DNA of 64,000 nucleotides from Zonotrichia leucophrys gambelii. Its lineage: Eukaryota > Chordata > Aves > Passeriformes > Passerellidae. Under the pieces are notes generated by a model that had not been told where the DNA came from, did not search any database, and saw nothing but the letters and a program-made list of their open reading frames with translations. Each line of letters starts with the position of its first letter. Positions within the stretch are counted from its first letter, which is position 1. Below are positions 24,600 through 35,752 of the stretch, one piece after another. The DNA is taken from the NCBI RefSeq assembly GCF_028769735.1, contig NC_088177.1, positions 10,728,599 to 10,792,598 of the forward strand. The letters run 5' to 3'. The translations under genes were made by a program, and so were the position numbers.

Positions 24600-25570
24600 C
24601 CTCATGGACCTCACTGTCCCCACAGCCCCCAAAGCCCTCACGGTCCCCATTGTTCCAACAGCTCCCACAGCCCCCAAAGCCCTCATGGCCCTCGTTGCTC
24701 AAACAGCCCCCCACAGCCTTCACTGCCCCCACAGCCCTCACAGTCGCCATTGCTCAAACACCCCCACAGCCTTCACTGCCCCCCAGCCCTCACAGCCCCC
24801 ACAGCCTTCACTGTCCCCACAGACCTCACAGTCGCCATTGCTCAAACGGCCCCCACAGCCCTCATGGTCCCCCATTGCTCAAACAGCCCCCACAGCCTTC
24901 ACTGCCCTCACAGCCCCCACAGCCTTCACTGCCCCCACAGCCCTCACAGCCCCCACAGTCGCCATTGCTCAAACAGCCCCCACAGCCTTCACTGCCCCCC
25001 AGCCCTCACAGTCGCCATTGCTCAAACCGCACCCACAGCCCTCATCGTCCCCCATTGCTCTAAGAGCCCCCACAGCCTTCACTGCCCTCCCAGCCCTCAC
25101 AGCCCCCATAGCCCTCATGGTCCCCACTGCTCTAACAGCACCCACAGCCTTCATTGCCCCCACAGCCCCCAAAGCACCATTGCTCTCACTGCCCCCACAG
25201 ACCCCGCAGCCCCCAAAGCCCCCACAGTCTCCATTGCTCTCATTGCCCCCAGTGACCCCACAGCCCCCACATGCCTTCACTCCCACCCTTCCTGGTCCCC
25301 ATTGCTCTAACAGCCCCCACAGCCTCCACTGCCCCCACAGACCCCACAGCCCTCAAAGCCCTCACAGTCCCCAAAACTCTAACAGCCCCCTCAGCCTTCA
25401 TGGCCCCTACAGACCCCACATGTCTGACAGCCCTCACAGCCCCCACACTCATGACAACCCTCAGAGCCCTCACAGAGCCCACAGCCCTTACAGCTCTCAA
25501 AGCCCTCCCAACCCTCAGAGCCACCACAGCCCCTCACAGCCCTCACTAACCTGAGAGTTCTCATAGAGCC
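24600..25570 (+). repeat. C-rich minisatellite built on a 12-bp CCCCCACAGCCT-like unit
   Basis: About 970 bp are built from 12-bp words such as CCCCCACAGCCT and CCCTCACAGCCC. They are interspersed with CGCCATTGCTCAAACAG-like words near 24749, 24835, 24961 and 25013, giving an irregular larger period. The plus strand is very poor in G. Because the basic unit is a multiple of three, several frames stay open for long distances (24523-25554 is 343 codons). The translated product is a Thr/Ala/Pro or Ser/Pro/His repeat with no splice or start context. I read all of these frames as by-products of the repeat. Confidence 0.93.
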
Positions 25571-25683
25571 CACAGACCTCTGCAGGAGACCAGAGAAATG
25601 GCTGACTGGCTCAAAACCACCAGGATGGCCACTGCTCCTTCCCCCTGTCTTCTTGAGTCTTAGTCAACCTCTGGGTCACACTG

Positions 25684-26045
25684 AAATGGTGGTGGCTAAC
25701 CTATGGCCTGTCCCAAATGGCAGCGACTGAGCCATGGCCTGCCCCAAAATGGCGGCCGCTGATCCAGAGCCTGCTGAGGGCTCTGACAAGGCCATGACTG
25801 AGCCATGGGCTGCCCTGAAATGGTGCAGCTGATCCCGAGCCTGCTGAGGGCTCTGACATGGCCATGACTGAGCCACGGGCTGCCCTGAAATGGTGCAGCT
25901 GATCCAGAGCCTGCTGAGGGCTCTGAAATGGCCATGCCTGAGCCATGGGCTGCCCTGAAATGGCGGCCACTTATCCAGAGCCTGCTGCAGGCTCTGACAC
26001 AGCTATGTCTGAGCCATGGGCTGCCCTGAAATGGTGCTGTCTGCA
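25684..26045. repeat. Minisatellite with about 70-bp unit, five copies
   Basis: The anchor GGGCTGCCCTGAAATGG starts at 25807, 25877, 25947 and 26018, giving periods of 70, 70 and 71 bp. Earlier diverged copies begin near 25684. Each unit carries CCAGAGCCTGCTGAGGGCTC and a GGCCATGACTGAGCCATGGG block. Some copies have ATGGCGGCC in place of ATGGTGCAG. A 70-bp period shifts the frame by one each time, which explains three overlapping minus-strand open frames (25676-26046). It begins about 50 bp after the LTR-like repeat at 25583-25630. Confidence 0.92.
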
Positions 26046-27604
26046 TGGCAAACCTTGCCCTTCAAACCCAACACAGCACCAAAACAATATGCATTCCTAG
26101 CCCTGACGGACTTCAACTGTGCGTTCTCAATTATTTTCAGATTAAATCAATCTGATATTCAAGTACTTTCTAACAGTGATATTTATTCAACCACAGATTA
26201 ATTGCATTATCATAACAGAGAAGCTTTTCCAAAGTAGGTCCTACTTTCATGCTTGGATAAATTCCTTTTAAATCCAGCTTGATATTCTGCAAAGCCACAT
26301 TCTTTGCACCACAGATCCAGCACTGTTCTAGGCACCCTGCTTCCCTTTGGCCATGATATGAAAAGTGCTAAATATATTCTTACCAAATACAAACCTCTGG
26401 TGTAAACTAATCCCATTTTTCTACCTTACCTTTAGCTTAAGCCATTTTGAAGACAGTTTTGCACAAACCTGGTTGGAACAGCTGTTCCTTGTCCATAACC
26501 AATGCAAATACAATAGCACCTATATCAAGAGGTGGCTCTGCCTCACAACTCCCAGTCCAGGCAGTGACAGCAACAGCAGAGCAGGTAAAAGTGTCACAAT
26601 TTGTCAAAAACGTGACTGTCACATGACAGAGTCACAGGGTAGAAGGTGGGGATGCTGTGCTGCCTTCTCATGTGTTTTAGAACATAATCTCCCATGAAAT
26701 GCCACAAAGAGAGGCAGGTTGGACCATACTGCATATGGGAAGTTGAATTTTGAAGAACCCAGGTGAATCTTTGCATTCTGATTTTGTTTGTTTTGCAAAA
26801 AGACGGGTTTAAGAAACAGCTGGTAAAAAATGAATTATGCAGGGGTCTGGACCCATGGTGTACATCTGCCACAGGAAAGGCTGGCGTGCTGGGCCAGGAG
26901 ATGCAATTTAGAAAAAATCCTTATTCCTTAGGATACACAAATTAATTCTTCTCCTCTAAGAAAGAAGGGCAAAGTTTTCCACAGTGCTTGTGGTTCTGCA
27001 TGCTAAACAGTACTTGCTTCATGTACTGTATACACAGAGGGTCACATTCACTGCAGAACACAGAAACAAGCAAACAAAATCACATTAAAGGAGATAATCT
27101 CTGTTTCATTTAGTTAGCAGCAAACAGACATAACAGTATGTTTATATTTGTAAATATAAAGTCTGAAAACATAAAAGAAAATACTCTATAGTCAATTATT
27201 ATCGGTTTCTGCTGAGGATCTTTCAAGGGCCAATCTGACCTAGAATATACAATTCTTTGAAGAATTTTTTAAAGTCTTTAAAGTTACTCAAACCCAAGTT
27301 ATGTCAAAGCCATCTAAACATGATGCCACACTTTTTCTTCCCTGTACAGGGCTGTACAGAGCCGTCTGAATCCAAATGTCAGCGCATTACCCCAAATTTT
27401 TATCATGAAGTGTTGAGGCAAAGCTTCATCATGTGCAAATATTTACACAAGAGCAAAATCTGATTAAAAGCTTCAATTAGAAAAGCTCAATATTTAAGTA
27501 TTTCATTTACCGCTGGCTCAAAACAAATGAATGAGACAGCGTGATGGCAGACACCTGCCTTGCTTCCTATCCCACATTCCTCATCAACACAATCATCATG
27601 TGGA

Positions 27605-27735
27605 TTTCTTCCCAATATCCAGTCTAACCCTACCCTCTGTCAATTTGAAGCCATTCCCCCTTGTCCTGTCACTCCAAGCCTCTGTCTCTCTCCATCTTTC
27701 TTGTAGGCTCCCTTCAGGCACTGAATTTCTCGATG
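27605..27735 (-). mobile_element. CR1 3' region fragment, minus orientation
   Basis: The segment has ATATCCAGTCTAACCCTACC, GAAGCCATTCCCCCTTGTCC and TGTCACTCCAAGCCTCTGTC in order. This is the reverse complement of the CR1 3' untranslated region that lies about 200 bp before the terminal octamers. The terminal octamers are not present. The CR1 tail at 27953 has the same orientation but covers the very 3' end, so the two may be separate insertions. Confidence 0.82.
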
Positions 27736-27952
27736 GGTAATGAATTAATTTCTTGACTGGTTTGAGGTACTCTCCTAGAGCCAGCCATGAAGAAGAGCAA
27801 AAGAAGATCTTCTAAAATCTAAGCTTCCCCACAGTTGTTTGGGTGAATTTTACAAGATAGTTTGGGCTTTACTGTGAGTCCCTGCATGGTGACATCAAAG
27901 AGCAGCAGAAGGTGTGAATTAAAAATCAACTCTGAGCTAAATCATAGATCGA

Positions 27953-28080
27953 ATCACAGAATATCCTGGCTTGGAAGGGACCCACAAGGCTCATCAAAGT
28001 CCAACCCCTGGCCTGCACAGGACAGCCCCAAATCCCACCCTGTGCCTGAGAGCATTGACCAAACCAAAGGGGGATGCAAA
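27953..28080 (-). mobile_element. CR1 3' tail, minus orientation
   Basis: The start CGAATCACAGAATATCCTGG and the following TTGGAAGGGACCCACAAGG are the reverse complement of a CR1 3' terminus. CCAACCCCTGGCCTGCACAG and CCCACCCTGTGCCTGAGAGC continue the element inward. The copy is truncated near 28080. Confidence 0.9.
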
Positions 28081-28989
28081 CCCTGAGCATGGAGGAGAGA
28101 GGTCCTGTGGCAGAATGAGCTCATCTCACATCTCATAATGCAAAGGCTTGAAACAAAAGAAGGCAGATTTTCTTGAACTGTGATTATTTTTAGAGTTAGT
28201 AAACTTGACAGGATTGAGTTTAGAATCTTCAAACAGGTTTATGTTTATTTATATATAATGTATTTATATATGTTAGAGAGAATAGAAAAAACAGGTAATG
28301 CCATGTTTTCAAAGGCAACTTGTGCCTTGATGAAGCAAGCTGCTAGGCTAAGAGATTTCAGAATTATTTTTTTTCCCTAGAAAAAATTATAACTGGGATT
28401 TTGATCCAAAAACAACCCAGGAAGACAAAACAAGCAGAGAGTGGAGGAACTGCATTTTGTGTGATTTAGGAGTGCAGAGGCAAACTCCAGCAGCAGCCAG
28501 TGCATTTACTGACACTGAAGGTTTGTTTCTCAGTGCCCATCAGCTGCTGCACGTGGCTTTTGTCTGCCCTTGGCTTATCGAGGTGTGTGACACCTATTAC
28601 TGAGTTTTTCTTTGCAAATCATCTCTGATGAGAAACCTGAAATGGTGATGGGAAACTGAATGACACAAACAAGATGTGACATTTCAAAATCAGTCCTGGG
28701 TTTGTGGGTTTTTTAATCCCACTGAAGGGCCTTGGCTCTGAGACTGTCTCTTTTCTCAAGGACACAGGGACAGAGTTGCTCAGAAGAGCTACTCCCTTCC
28801 ATACCAATGCATCCTGAATTTCCTTGGTCTTTAGCAGTTAAATAAGTCCCTACAGTTTCCTCACAGTAAGATCCAGAGAAATATTTTTACTTCTAGGCTA
28901 TCTCATAGACATATTTACCCAGATTTCTACATTAGGAGTTATCAGAGTTGGAAAGCAAAAATATTCAAACTGATCAAAATAAAGATGGA

Positions 28990-29320
28990 CCTCTCTTCTC
29001 TTCTCTTCTCTTCTCTTCTCTTCTCTTCTCTTCTCTTCTCTTCTCTTCTCTTCTCTTCTCTTCTCTTCTCTTCTCTTCTCTTCTCTTCTCTTCTCTTCTC
29101 TTCTCTTCTTCTCTTTCTTCTCTCTCCTTCTCTTTCCTTCTCTTCTCTTCTCTTCTTCTCTTCTCTTCTCTTCTCTTCTCTTCTCTTCTCTTCTCTTCTC
29201 TTCTCTTCTCTTCTCTTCTCTTCTCTTCTCTTCTCTTCTCTTCTCTTCTCTTCTCTTCTCTTCTCTTCTCTTCTCTTCTCTCCCGTCCCGTCCCGTCCCG
29301 TCCCATCCCATCCCATTCCA
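28990..29320 (+). repeat. (TTCTC)n pentanucleotide tract changing to (TCCCG)n and (TCCCA)n
   Basis: From 28990 to 29280 the plus strand is TTCTC repeats with one irregular patch at about 29105-29157. It then changes, still at 5-bp spacing, into four TCCCG units (29281-29300) and three TCCCA units (29301-29315). The homopurine strand is minus. Several overlapping open frames on both strands are pure repeat artefacts. Such homopurine-homopyrimidine tracts can adopt triplex structures and are hard to assemble, so the true length may differ. Confidence 0.97.
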
Positions 29321-31656
29321 AAGTTTTCTACCCCATTCTACTCAAGTGGCCTCAGAACATGTCTGGTCTGCACAAAATGTGTAAAGCAGGCCCAGTGCTA
29401 ACTGCAGGCTCTGTGGGTAACACAGAGAGGATGGCCAAGGGAAGGGAGCACTCCAGCAAACTTACTTCCAAAATTAGGGAATAACATGACTATGTCAGAT
29501 AATGTATGTAGAAGTGAATTCCAGAACAATTTTCAGAGTGACTCCCTAATATCAGAAAGAGCTGCTTGCCACCAAATGAAATGGGGGGTGTTTTGACACA
29601 GATTTTGTTCCTTGCCATGACAGAGAAATGGAATAGATTTGCTTTCACTTCTAAGAGTGTTTGATAGCCTGAAAATGGTTAACTAATGATAATAAAAATC
29701 TGTACTTAAAATGTAATTCAGTTCTGCAATTATATTTCTTATGCATGGAGACAGAAATAAACTAGAGGTAGAACCTATTAGCCCTTTTGCATGTATAATT
29801 GAACATGTTTGATATTACTGGGTAACCTTTGTAAGCAACTGGTTTTGAGTTTATGCAAAGAGGTGAACACTTTGAATGCATAAATAACAACAGGACCAGA
29901 GAGGTTTTTGATTTTGTATTCTGTTCTTTTCTTGTTTGTGTCTGTTAGATTCAGTCAGACATCCCTGGCTTTATCTGGCTATCCATAGAAACATCTGAGA
30001 GATCTGACTTTTGCATCATTTGGGTGCAGTAATGAATAAGAACTGACATCAAATATCAATATTATTGGCCCAGCTAAATGGTAGCTGACATCCAACTGGA
30101 CTGCTGAGGAGGTAAACAAAATTGAAAATTTTTTTTTGTTTAAAAACTGTCTGACATTATTTGCCCTTCAGTAAATCAATGGAGGAATGACCTAGATGCT
30201 GTTTGCATTTTGGCCTGGGGAGGTAAAATTGGACAGTTATTCTCAAGCATATTTTTTATACTCTTTTAGGTTTTCCTAATATTACCTGTAATTCTAAAAA
30301 TACTTTTTTTTTTTGTTTTAGGGAAACTTGGTAACCACTGTAATGATTCCTAAACCTGCTGATATGACACAAACACAGCATGGCATACTTCTATTTGGAC
30401 ACAAACACATATATATATACACACATGAGGGAGCAAACCTTGTTCTACTTTAAATTCATGACTCAACCAAGCATTTATAGTCTTTATACTTCATTAGCAG
30501 AGGTGATTTACCATTGTAAAGAAGGAACAGAGCTTACCTGAAATGCTGCTTGGGCCATATCCTAGCGCAAAATAAATATCTGAAACATTTTTCTCTACAA
30601 AGTTACTGTGTTCTGGAAACGTGGGACTAAAAGGGATAGTAACAGTAACTTTTAGGAGGAAAGGTACATTTTTCTATGTCCTCAATTCAAAAGCAGCTAT
30701 GTGAATTTTGCTCAAAAGTTCCACAGACAGAGAATCAACTTGGACAAGTGCAGGATTTAAATGCTTCTGGAAGTGTTAAATGCTGACATAACCACAAGAG
30801 CAGAGGTTTGTGCAGGGCATGGTGACTCCTGTGTCCCAGCAAGGCAGGACCCAACAAATGGGCACATTCCAGGTGCCAAGCTGGCAGTTCTGTTCCATAG
30901 AGAACAGGCTAATTAGGGAATCTCAGCACTAATAAGAGTTCTGGCTGCAAACCTTGCCCACTTAACCAAAAAACTATTAACTGCAGTTTCAGAAGCATGG
31001 TGTAGTAAATAACTCTGATTTAATCAGTTTCACAGAGCTTAATGAGGATTTATTTAATTTGTATAAATGCATTATTCTCTTTTATCTTCTTCTTCACACA
31101 ATACTCTTCCCCTTAATATTTGGACATACTGCCTGAATGCCTTTCTGATCTAACTAGAAAATTATTCCTTGTTCTTGTGCAATTAGAATTTAATAATTTT
31201 TTAACTTCTTTTTTGGCATCAAGCAGCCTGAGACAGGATTACCACAAGTCCACTGGAGTGATGTAGGAGCCCACTCAAGCTGACCTATGTCCAAGTAGAA
31301 AAAGGAGTGAATCCCTTGGGATCTCTCTCCAGCTCTGCACCCACAGAGTGTGACCATGCAGGCAACACTTCTGGCAAAGCATGGGATGTGCAGACCCCTG
31401 ACATTAGGACATAAGAAAATATAACAACAACAACAAAAATCTAAGTAGGGTTTTTTCAGCAATCAGCCTTCAGTTTTGTCACTGTAGACCTCCTGGGCCA
31501 GGTACAAGCATTAGGTTGGACATTCTGAAAGTAATGTTGCACTTTGTCCAAACAGTCAATGATCAATGTCCAAAATCTTTTCCATGAAAGTATTGTTGAT
31601 AATATGACTGTTTCTGCAAAAACATTTTTTCTCATAAAATACACATTTTAAAACAA

Positions 31657-31735
31657 AATACTCCACCCTAAGCAAACTGATTAAGGTGTATTGACACACA
31701 AAACACCTAAATCAGCTTGCTTAGGGTGGGGTATT
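31657..31735. repeat. Inverted repeat: 33-bp arms, 13-nt loop
   Basis: The left arm (31657-31689) and right arm (31703-31735) are reverse complements at 30 of 33 positions, with a 13-nt spacer. The core includes CCACCCTAAGCAA and its partner TTGCTTAGGGTGG. Weaker pairing continues outside into T- and A-rich sequence. Transcribed from either strand it would form one long stem-loop of pre-miRNA size. It could instead be a palindromic MITE remnant or a small inverted duplication. No miRNA is recognised by name. Confidence 0.85.
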
Positions 31736-32195
31736 TGAATTTTTTGACGAGCAAGCCCTAGAGGGTAAGAAAATAGTTGTCAAGTGCTGTATTTGGCTGA
31801 AATATAGCACTTGCTTTGCTAGCCAGATGTGAGGCAACTGTTACTTGTTCAACTCAGGGCCACTACTTAATTTTTCAGTAGCAGAATTAACTTTTACCAT
31901 TGCAATCACAGCTTCTGGAGTTATATTCCTCACTGTGACCAATGCTGCACCAAGTATTTCCATTTTTACTAATTCAATCACTGAGAATGTCAACCATTGA
32001 TTTCAATCTAGAGGTAATGCCAACTGTAATATTCCCTACCATAACTAAATGCTTATCTGAAAGGTTATCAACACGTGGTCTTTCAGCTTCCTGTTAATTA
32101 TTATAGGTTTCATGAGGCCTTTTGTGAATTAACACCCACATTAAGGACAGTGCTGTGGTATCTCTATAGGATTTCCCTCATCATGCTTGCTCCTG

Positions 32196-32921
32196 TGTTG
32201 TAAGATGTGTCTATTCTACTTGCCATCTGTTAGAGGTGGGGCAGTTCTCTTAACTGGGCAGTTTTCTTTATCGCTTTCTTTATCTCTCAGATCTCTCCCT
32301 CCAGGAGATCTCTTCTGTCCATGGCCAGTGAGTGTCCCTGCATGGCTGATAAAATTCCATCATCCCATGGGGAGATGCTGTGCCCAGGGGAGGAGCCAAG
32401 CATTCCTACCTGGATACAATCTGAGGTTTGGAACAGCACAGCAGCCTTTGCCCACTGCATTCCCAGAGGAGCAGCTTTGTGCTGCCCTGCATTCCCAGAG
32501 GAGCAGCTTTGTGCTGCCCTGCATTCCCAGAGGAGCAGCTTTCTGCTCCCCTGCATTCCCAGAGGGAGCCCAGGCCCATCTCCAGCAGGCCTGGAGCTTC
32601 AGAAGAAACCCCCCCCTTTTGCAGGATCCCTGCTGCAGCAGAACCACAGCTGGCACTGCAGGAGGGCTGAGCCACCACCCTGACACACAGGGGGGCAGCT
32701 CCTGATCTGACTCTGGCAGTGCTGTCTTGTGTTACTGCATTTTTATTTCATTTTTTTATTCTCGTCCCTAATAAAGAACTGTTATTCCTACTCCCTTATC
32801 TTTGCCTGAGAGCCTCTTAATTTCAAAATCATAATAATTGGAGGGAAGGGGTTTACATTCTCTAATTCAGGGGAGGCTCCTGCCTTCCCTTAGCAGACAC
32901 CTGGCTTTTCAAACTGAGACA
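32196..32921 (+). mobile_element. Solo LTR, ERVL-type (class III) endogenous retrovirus
   Basis: The 726-bp element begins TGTTGTAAGATG and ends CTGAGACA. It is flanked by the 5-bp direct repeat TCCTG (32191-32195 and 32922-32926). A 5-bp duplication and TG...CA ends fit ERVL-type LTRs. A polyadenylation signal AATAAA lies at 32770-32775, followed by a U5-like segment with TTTGCCTGAGAGCCTCTTAA. An internal 32-bp tandem repeat is listed separately. There is no internal proviral sequence. Open frames inside it (32187-32705 plus, 32360-32686 minus) are not genes. It lies about 0.9 kb inside the intron from the 66-bp SPAG16 exon, in antisense orientation. Confidence 0.88.
32457..32566 (+). repeat. 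32-bp tandem repeat inside the ERVL-type LTR
   Basis: GCATTCCCAGAGG starts at 32457, 32489, 32521 and 32553, exactly 32 bp apart. The first two copies are identical and the third differs by a few bases (CTTTCTGCTCCCCT). The fourth is cut short by GGGAGCCC. Direct repeats in the U3 part of LTRs are often enhancer repeats, but that role is not shown here. Confidence 0.93.
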
Positions 32922-33837
32922 TCCTGTTAAACACTCTCTGTTTCCCACCTCTCAGTGTCTCAGAGGCAGGTTGTGCCTGTCAAATACAGATAGATGCACA
33001 CAGCCAAGAAAGAATTAAGATGCCTTGGGAATTCCTATTCCCCTCCCTGACATCAGTTTATCCCATACCTTCTGCTGTGCCAGCCCCTGGGGTTTGCCCT
33101 ACAAACACACAGGGCTGGCAGAGCAGTTGGCAAAGCAGCAGCTGACACTGAGCAAGAGGAGAATATTCAGGATCTCCAGCAGGAAAAATTAGTACCTTGC
33201 TCTGCCTGTAATGAAGGTGCCAGTGGGAGCACGGGAAGCTGGAACACCACAAAGTTATTTTTCAGGAAAGATGGTCTCTGAGAGAAAAGGCTGCAGATAC
33301 CAACACATGCCTCAGCACTTCCACATCAGCTTTAAAGAGCAGTGTGGCCAGGAGAGCTGCAGCAATCATACATCACAAATGTGTGGGTCAGAGTATTTCA
33401 TACGGCCTCTTAGAGCCATTCGGAAGAAATTCCTCCCTTTTCAAAGTTATCAGTCTTTCAGACAGCAATCTGTCACCAATCCCAGTCAAAAAGGTTCTTT
33501 TCAGACAACAACTATAAATTAACCAGCCAGGGGGAAAAGCCCAACAAAAAAAAAAAAATTAAACGAAGTAATCAATGATCCCAAGAGAGGAGAATGGCTT
33601 ATGCATCATCCACTGATCCAAGGAGGAAGGAGGGAGCAGCAAGGAGGGGGCAGCTCTATTCTAACAGGCACTGGGGCTCTGCTCTGGCTGGCAGGTGGGA
33701 CCACTCTGAGCCACCACTGATTCTGAATGCAGCCCCAGAGGTCTCTGTGTCATCAAGAAGCAGGACAGTGTGGGCCAGAGCAAGGAACATGATGGTTAAA
33801 GGGAAGAAGACAGAGGAAATTTGCATGCAGAACTTAC

Positions 33838-33903
33838 CTTCCTGTTGAATGTAGCGTGATTACAGGGATGCACGTGACCCTGGAATGTGTAAACACGGAG
33901 ACC
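33838..33903 (-). CDS. SPAG16: SPAG16 internal exon (66 bp), start of a WD40 repeat
   Basis: Reading 33903 to 33838 on the minus strand gives exactly 22 codons. They begin with GLRVYTF, continue QGHVHPCNHATF and end NRK. The GH dipeptide at residues 9-10 opens a WD40 repeat whose WD falls in the next exon (15839-15965), 27 residues later, the usual WD40 spacing. The acceptor follows a good pyrimidine tract (TTTGTTTCTTTCCCAG before GGT) and the donor is AAG before GTAAGT, near consensus. Phase is 0 at both ends. The match to the SPAG16 blade (pattern LYGHMHSINDAIFDPR in the human protein, from memory) is moderate. Identity rests mainly on joining to the 127-bp exon. I did not find the preceding exon in this window. 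Confidence 0.88.
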
Positions 33904-33958
33904 CTGGGAAAGAAACAAACATTTAAATCAGTTACTGCAATGTAAGTTATTCTACAGC

Positions 33959-33993
33959 CCTGATGTAAACAGAAAGACCTTGTTTACATCAGG
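33959..33993. repeat. Perfect 12-bp inverted repeat near a SPAG16 splice acceptor
   Basis: CCTGATGTAAAC (33959-33970) and its exact reverse complement GTTTACATCAGG (33982-33993) flank an 11-nt loop. In SPAG16 transcript orientation the hairpin sits 56 to 90 nt upstream of the 66-bp exon, just beyond the usual branch-point zone. GTTTAC is also a forkhead-type core. Neither role is shown. Confidence 0.85.
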
Positions 33994-35752
33994 ACACACT
34001 GTGATACAAAGCCAGCTCCTGGTTGCTAGAACAGGAACATGTTTTGCACCATTACTAAGGATGTATCACCTCACCTCCCATGGCAGCCAGCAGCAAAGGT
34101 GCATTCAAATATCCCCAGGTAAAGCCATGTCCTGGCTGGAGGGCTGCAGTTAGAAGGTGGAATTGCTCCTGCCAAAACACTCAGGCACTGAGTCACTACA
34201 TGCTTCTTGGTATTCCACACACACCAACTAAGGCTTCCTTAAGGAATCACAGGCATGAAATCAAAATTAATTATCTTTTCTAATCTCCCACATTAGGCCA
34301 TAGGTGACCTACATAGTGCAGTAACATATGTCAGATGTCATCACTGATATCTGGCTTGTTCTCCCAGTACAGGAGCGACCCAACCACAGTTATCTCCTGC
34401 TAAAAACCCTGGACTCTTCAGGATGGCAAGACAGAGGTATTGAAAAGAGATGTCCTTCTCTGTTTTCATAGAAACCACTGGCTTCATGGGTTAAAAAATA
34501 CTTCCTGTTAAAAGTGAAGCCCAGCTTGGAGCACTGCAATTATATGCTGAAGAACAGATTTTCCTCTAAGAAAAGCATTTTATTAACCTGCAATTGAAAG
34601 ACAGTTTGTTGCATTTTTCTGGAGAGTTCAAAAAACCCAAACACAAGATATAAAATTCCACTACTCATCCTGGTCTTGAATAAATCTCACAGGAGCAGGG
34701 GTAACATAGGTTAATCATATGTCTGTCATGCTTTTGGAGTTTATATCATCAACTTAATCCCATTTTATTTCCCTGATAAAAAAAAAAAAAAAAATCAATC
34801 CTGCTCTGACATAAGAAATTTGAATTCTCTTTTTTGCTGATAAAACCTCCCACATTTTATCATCAGCATGTCTAGCAGCATATTCTCACTGTTTGCAACA
34901 AGCCCTTTCAGAAAGCAGTTAATGAGCTTTGACCACAAAGTAATTCTGGAGGGACACTCCCCAATAATGCTCTGTGGTTCATATTATATCTCTGAGCCAC
35001 TTAGGAGAACTCAGCCCAACCAAGCAGCAGTTGAAGGGGATTACATTGTTGTTGTAAATATCTCAGGGGTTAAGAGCAAAGAGGGGAAGGAGCTATTGAC
35101 GCTGAAGAGCACTGTTGATGCAGGAACATATGGGAATTCATTATCTGCAGATAAATTCCAGTGGAAAATTAGAAGACAGTTCTTGAACAGAGAGATAAAA
35201 AAACTTACTCCACTCCAAGTAGAGGGGATAAAAAAATCTCATTACTATAAGAAGCTGCTTGAAAAGCCTGGAAATAAATGACCTTCTCCTGTATGTGATC
35301 TTTTACCTGGACTTGGAGACCAAGGAGGCTCTTTCCAGTCTCGCTCATATGGCATTAGAATACAAATCTCTGATAAAGCCCAGCATTTAATGCTGCACAG
35401 ATCTCCTTTTGTTTAAAAAAATGCCACCCAAAGGAGGGAGCATGCTACTTTGGCAAGTGCCATTTTGTATCTCATTGTATTTTTCATTTACGTCTCTGTG
35501 TTCAAGTAGTTTCTGTCCAAGGCCACATGGCTATTGTGATCATACTAGGAAATTGGTCTTCCCATAAAAGGATTGCAAGGCAACAAGAGAAAAAGGCTCT
35601 GAACTATTAAAAGCTCTGTATTTAAAGAGCACGCCATCCACCTTGAGCATAAAAAGGTTACCAGAGCACAGTTCTTGAGTCCTCCATGGTTTTCAACAGA
35701 GTTACAAGGGGAAAGAAAGTAGGAAAACCTACTCCAAAACCCCAGCATATTT

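Larger units (their letters stand above)
15966..33837 (-). other. SPAG16 intron (17.9 kb, phase 0)
   Basis: This intron is bounded by a strong donor (AAG before GTAAGT, at 33837 on the minus strand) and an acceptor (GGCAG, ending at 15966). It is loaded with repeats listed separately: CR1 pieces, a SINE, class I and ERVL-type solo LTRs, an LTR remnant, two minisatellites and a pentanucleotide tract. The stretches between them (16691-19134, 19267-22444, 26046-27604, 29321-31656) show no exon, RNA gene or recognised repeat. The longest non-repeat open frame (17204-17782, plus, 192 codons) has no recognisable domain. Confidence 0.85.

Noticed and set aside
28898..29484. Several long Glu/Arg/Lys or Leu/Phe/Ser open frames
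   Set aside because: Pure translation of the TTCTC pentanucleotide tract in every frame.
34868..35281. 137-codon plus-strand open frame next to the 66-bp SPAG16 exon
   Set aside because: It looks protein-like by composition (no long repeats) but matches no family I know and lies antisense inside the intron. Without conservation I cannot support it.
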